Shown here: positions 5,220 through 5,895 of the stretch, piece after piece
Numbering within the stretch: the first letter of the stretch is position 1
Layout of the letters: every line of letters begins with the position of its first letter
Assembly: GCA_964614415.1 (NCBI GenBank)
Contig: CAZTLE010000226.1
Span: 1 to 5,895 of the forward strand
Source of the DNA: CAZTLE01 sp964614415
GTDB taxonomy: Bacteria; Bacteroidota; Bacteroidia; Flavobacteriales; Flavobacteriaceae
Length of the DNA stretch: 5,895 nucleotides
Reading direction: 5' to 3'
Program-made: the position numbers and the translations under genes
The notes under the pieces: model-generated
Database searches by the model: none
The model's input: the letters and a program-made list of their open reading frames with translations, nothing else
Told to the model about the DNA's origin: nothing

Positions 5220-5227
5220 CATCTTTG
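5220..5227 (+). promoter_or_regulatory. Candidate -7 element for serC
   Basis: CATCTTTG matches TAnnTTTG at seven of eight positions and is followed by CACAAATTTTTT and the serC ATG at 5244, implying a leader of about 11 bases. No convincing TTG lies 17-23 bp upstream. The 5148-5243 stretch is otherwise featureless. Confidence 0.4.
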
Positions 5228-5243
5228 CACAAATTTTTTCAGA

Positions 5244-5895
5244 ATGAAGAAGCATAACTTTAGTGCAGGTCCGTGTATCTTACCCCAATCGGTCATGCAG
5301 GAAGCGGCATCTGCGGTTTTAAACTTCAATGAGTTGGACCTGTCCATCATTGAGATCTCTCACCGTAGTAAGGACTTTGTCGAAGTAATGGAAAAAGCGC
5401 GGGCATTAGCTCTGGAGCATCTTGGTTTAGAAGGTAAGGGATATCAGGCCCTGTTCCTTCAGGGAGGTGCGAGTACGGAGTTTTTGATGGTTGCTTATAA
5501 TCTGCTGCAGAACAAAGCGGCCTATTTAAATACCGGAACATGGTCTACCAAAGCAATTAAGGAGGCGAAGTTATTCGGTGAATTGGTTGAAGTGGCGTCT
5601 TCGAAAGATCAGAATTATAATTATGTGCCCAAAGGATACTCGGTTCCGGAAGATGCCGACTATTTCCACTGCACCAGTAACAATACTATCTTCGGAACAC
5701 AGCTCAATGAGTTTCCGGAAACTCCTGCTCCTCTGGTTTGTGACATGAGCAGTGATATCTTCTCGCGTCAGATGGATTTTTCCAAATTTGGAATTATCTA
5801 CGCCGGAGCGCAGAAGAACATGGGGCCTGCAGGAACCACGCTGGTAGTTGTTAAGGAAGACATTCTTGGAAGGGTATCGCGCGAGATTCCTTCTA
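5244..5895 (+). CDS. serC: Phosphoserine aminotransferase (partial, C-terminus off window)
   Basis: SerC is a cytoplasmic pyridoxal-phosphate enzyme. It converts 3-phosphohydroxypyruvate and glutamate to O-phosphoserine in serine synthesis, and acts at the matching step of pyridoxal-phosphate synthesis in organisms with the deoxyxylulose route. The first 217 residues are present, about 60% of the usual 355-360. Visible family signatures are NFSAGPCILP (5-14), EISHRSKDF (37-45), QGGASTEF (73-80), NTGTWS (96-101), CTSNNTIFGTQ (143-153) and CDMSSDIFS (166-174). D167 is expected to contact the cofactor ring nitrogen. GAQKNMGPAG (188-197) has K191 as the Schiff-base lysine. All expected active-site residues in this portion are intact. 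The ATG is fixed by the conserved MKKHNFSAGP start. The next gene in relatives is usually a 2-hydroxyacid dehydrogenase of the same pathway, but it is outside the window. Confidence 0.97.
   Translation, partial: MKKHNFSAGPCILPQSVMQEAASAVLNFNELDLSIIEISHRSKDFVEVMEKARALALEHLGLEGKGYQALFLQGGASTEFLMVAYNLLQNKAAYLNTGTWSTKAIKEAKLFGELVEVASSKDQNYNYVPKGYSVPEDADYFHCTSNNTIFGTQLNEFPETPAPLVCDMSSDIFSRQMDFSKFGIIYAGAQKNMGPAGTTLVVVKEDILGRVSREIPS

Noticed and set aside
4972..5247. Open frame of 91 codons across the repeats
   Set aside because: The translation is a product of heptad repeats (repeated WFMV/GS-type residues) and C/A-rich repeats, and it overlaps the serC start. There is no promoter or ribosome binding site.

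Overview
The window looks like a chromosomal segment of a member of the Bacteroidota, most likely family Flavobacteriaceae. Three things point there. First, the ferredoxin / LuxC-type acyl-CoA reductase / serC neighbourhood is a gene order I recall as common in that family. Second, several intergenic regions carry promoter elements of the Bacteroidota type (TTG ... TAnnTTTG), with very short leaders and little or no Shine-Dalgarno sequence. Third, the lipoprotein has an acidic stretch just after its lipidated cysteine. The genus cannot be told from the sequence alone.

Layout, left to right. A minus-strand envelope protein starts at 1079 and runs off the left edge: signal peptide, a lectin-like module and an OmpA peptidoglycan-binding domain. 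A plus-strand gene (1225-2055) encodes the six-helix membrane half of an ABC exporter with no ATPase domain. It converges on a minus-strand membrane protein of unknown function (2086-2625). Divergent from that is a plus-strand lipoprotein (2735-3235), whose stop codon sits in a hairpin. A minus-strand two-cluster ferredoxin (3281-3631) follows. It is transcribed away from the acyl-CoA reductase (3695-4717), across a 63-bp gap centred on an 18-bp perfect palindrome that contains a TAnnTTTG element on each strand. The last gene is serC (from 5244, running off the right edge), the phosphoserine aminotransferase of serine and pyridoxal-phosphate synthesis.

The only long non-coding stretch, 4718-5243, is also the most unusual part. 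It is a composite repeat: three arrays of a 7-bp GGTT-containing repeat, separated by two copies (about 91% identical) of a 111-bp spacer, with an overall period of 151 bp. Each spacer contains four degenerate 8-mers. A further 13-bp repeat and the serC leader follow. The first heptad array overlaps the stop codon of the acyl-CoA reductase gene.

The genes are mostly short, separately transcribed units in alternating orientation, not one operon. The ferredoxin and acyl-CoA reductase probably share a promoter region. I see no defence system, mobile-element gene, tRNA, rRNA or CRISPR array. Most of the window is ordinary core genome; the repeat structure and the bidirectional palindromic promoter are the parts that deserve a second look.
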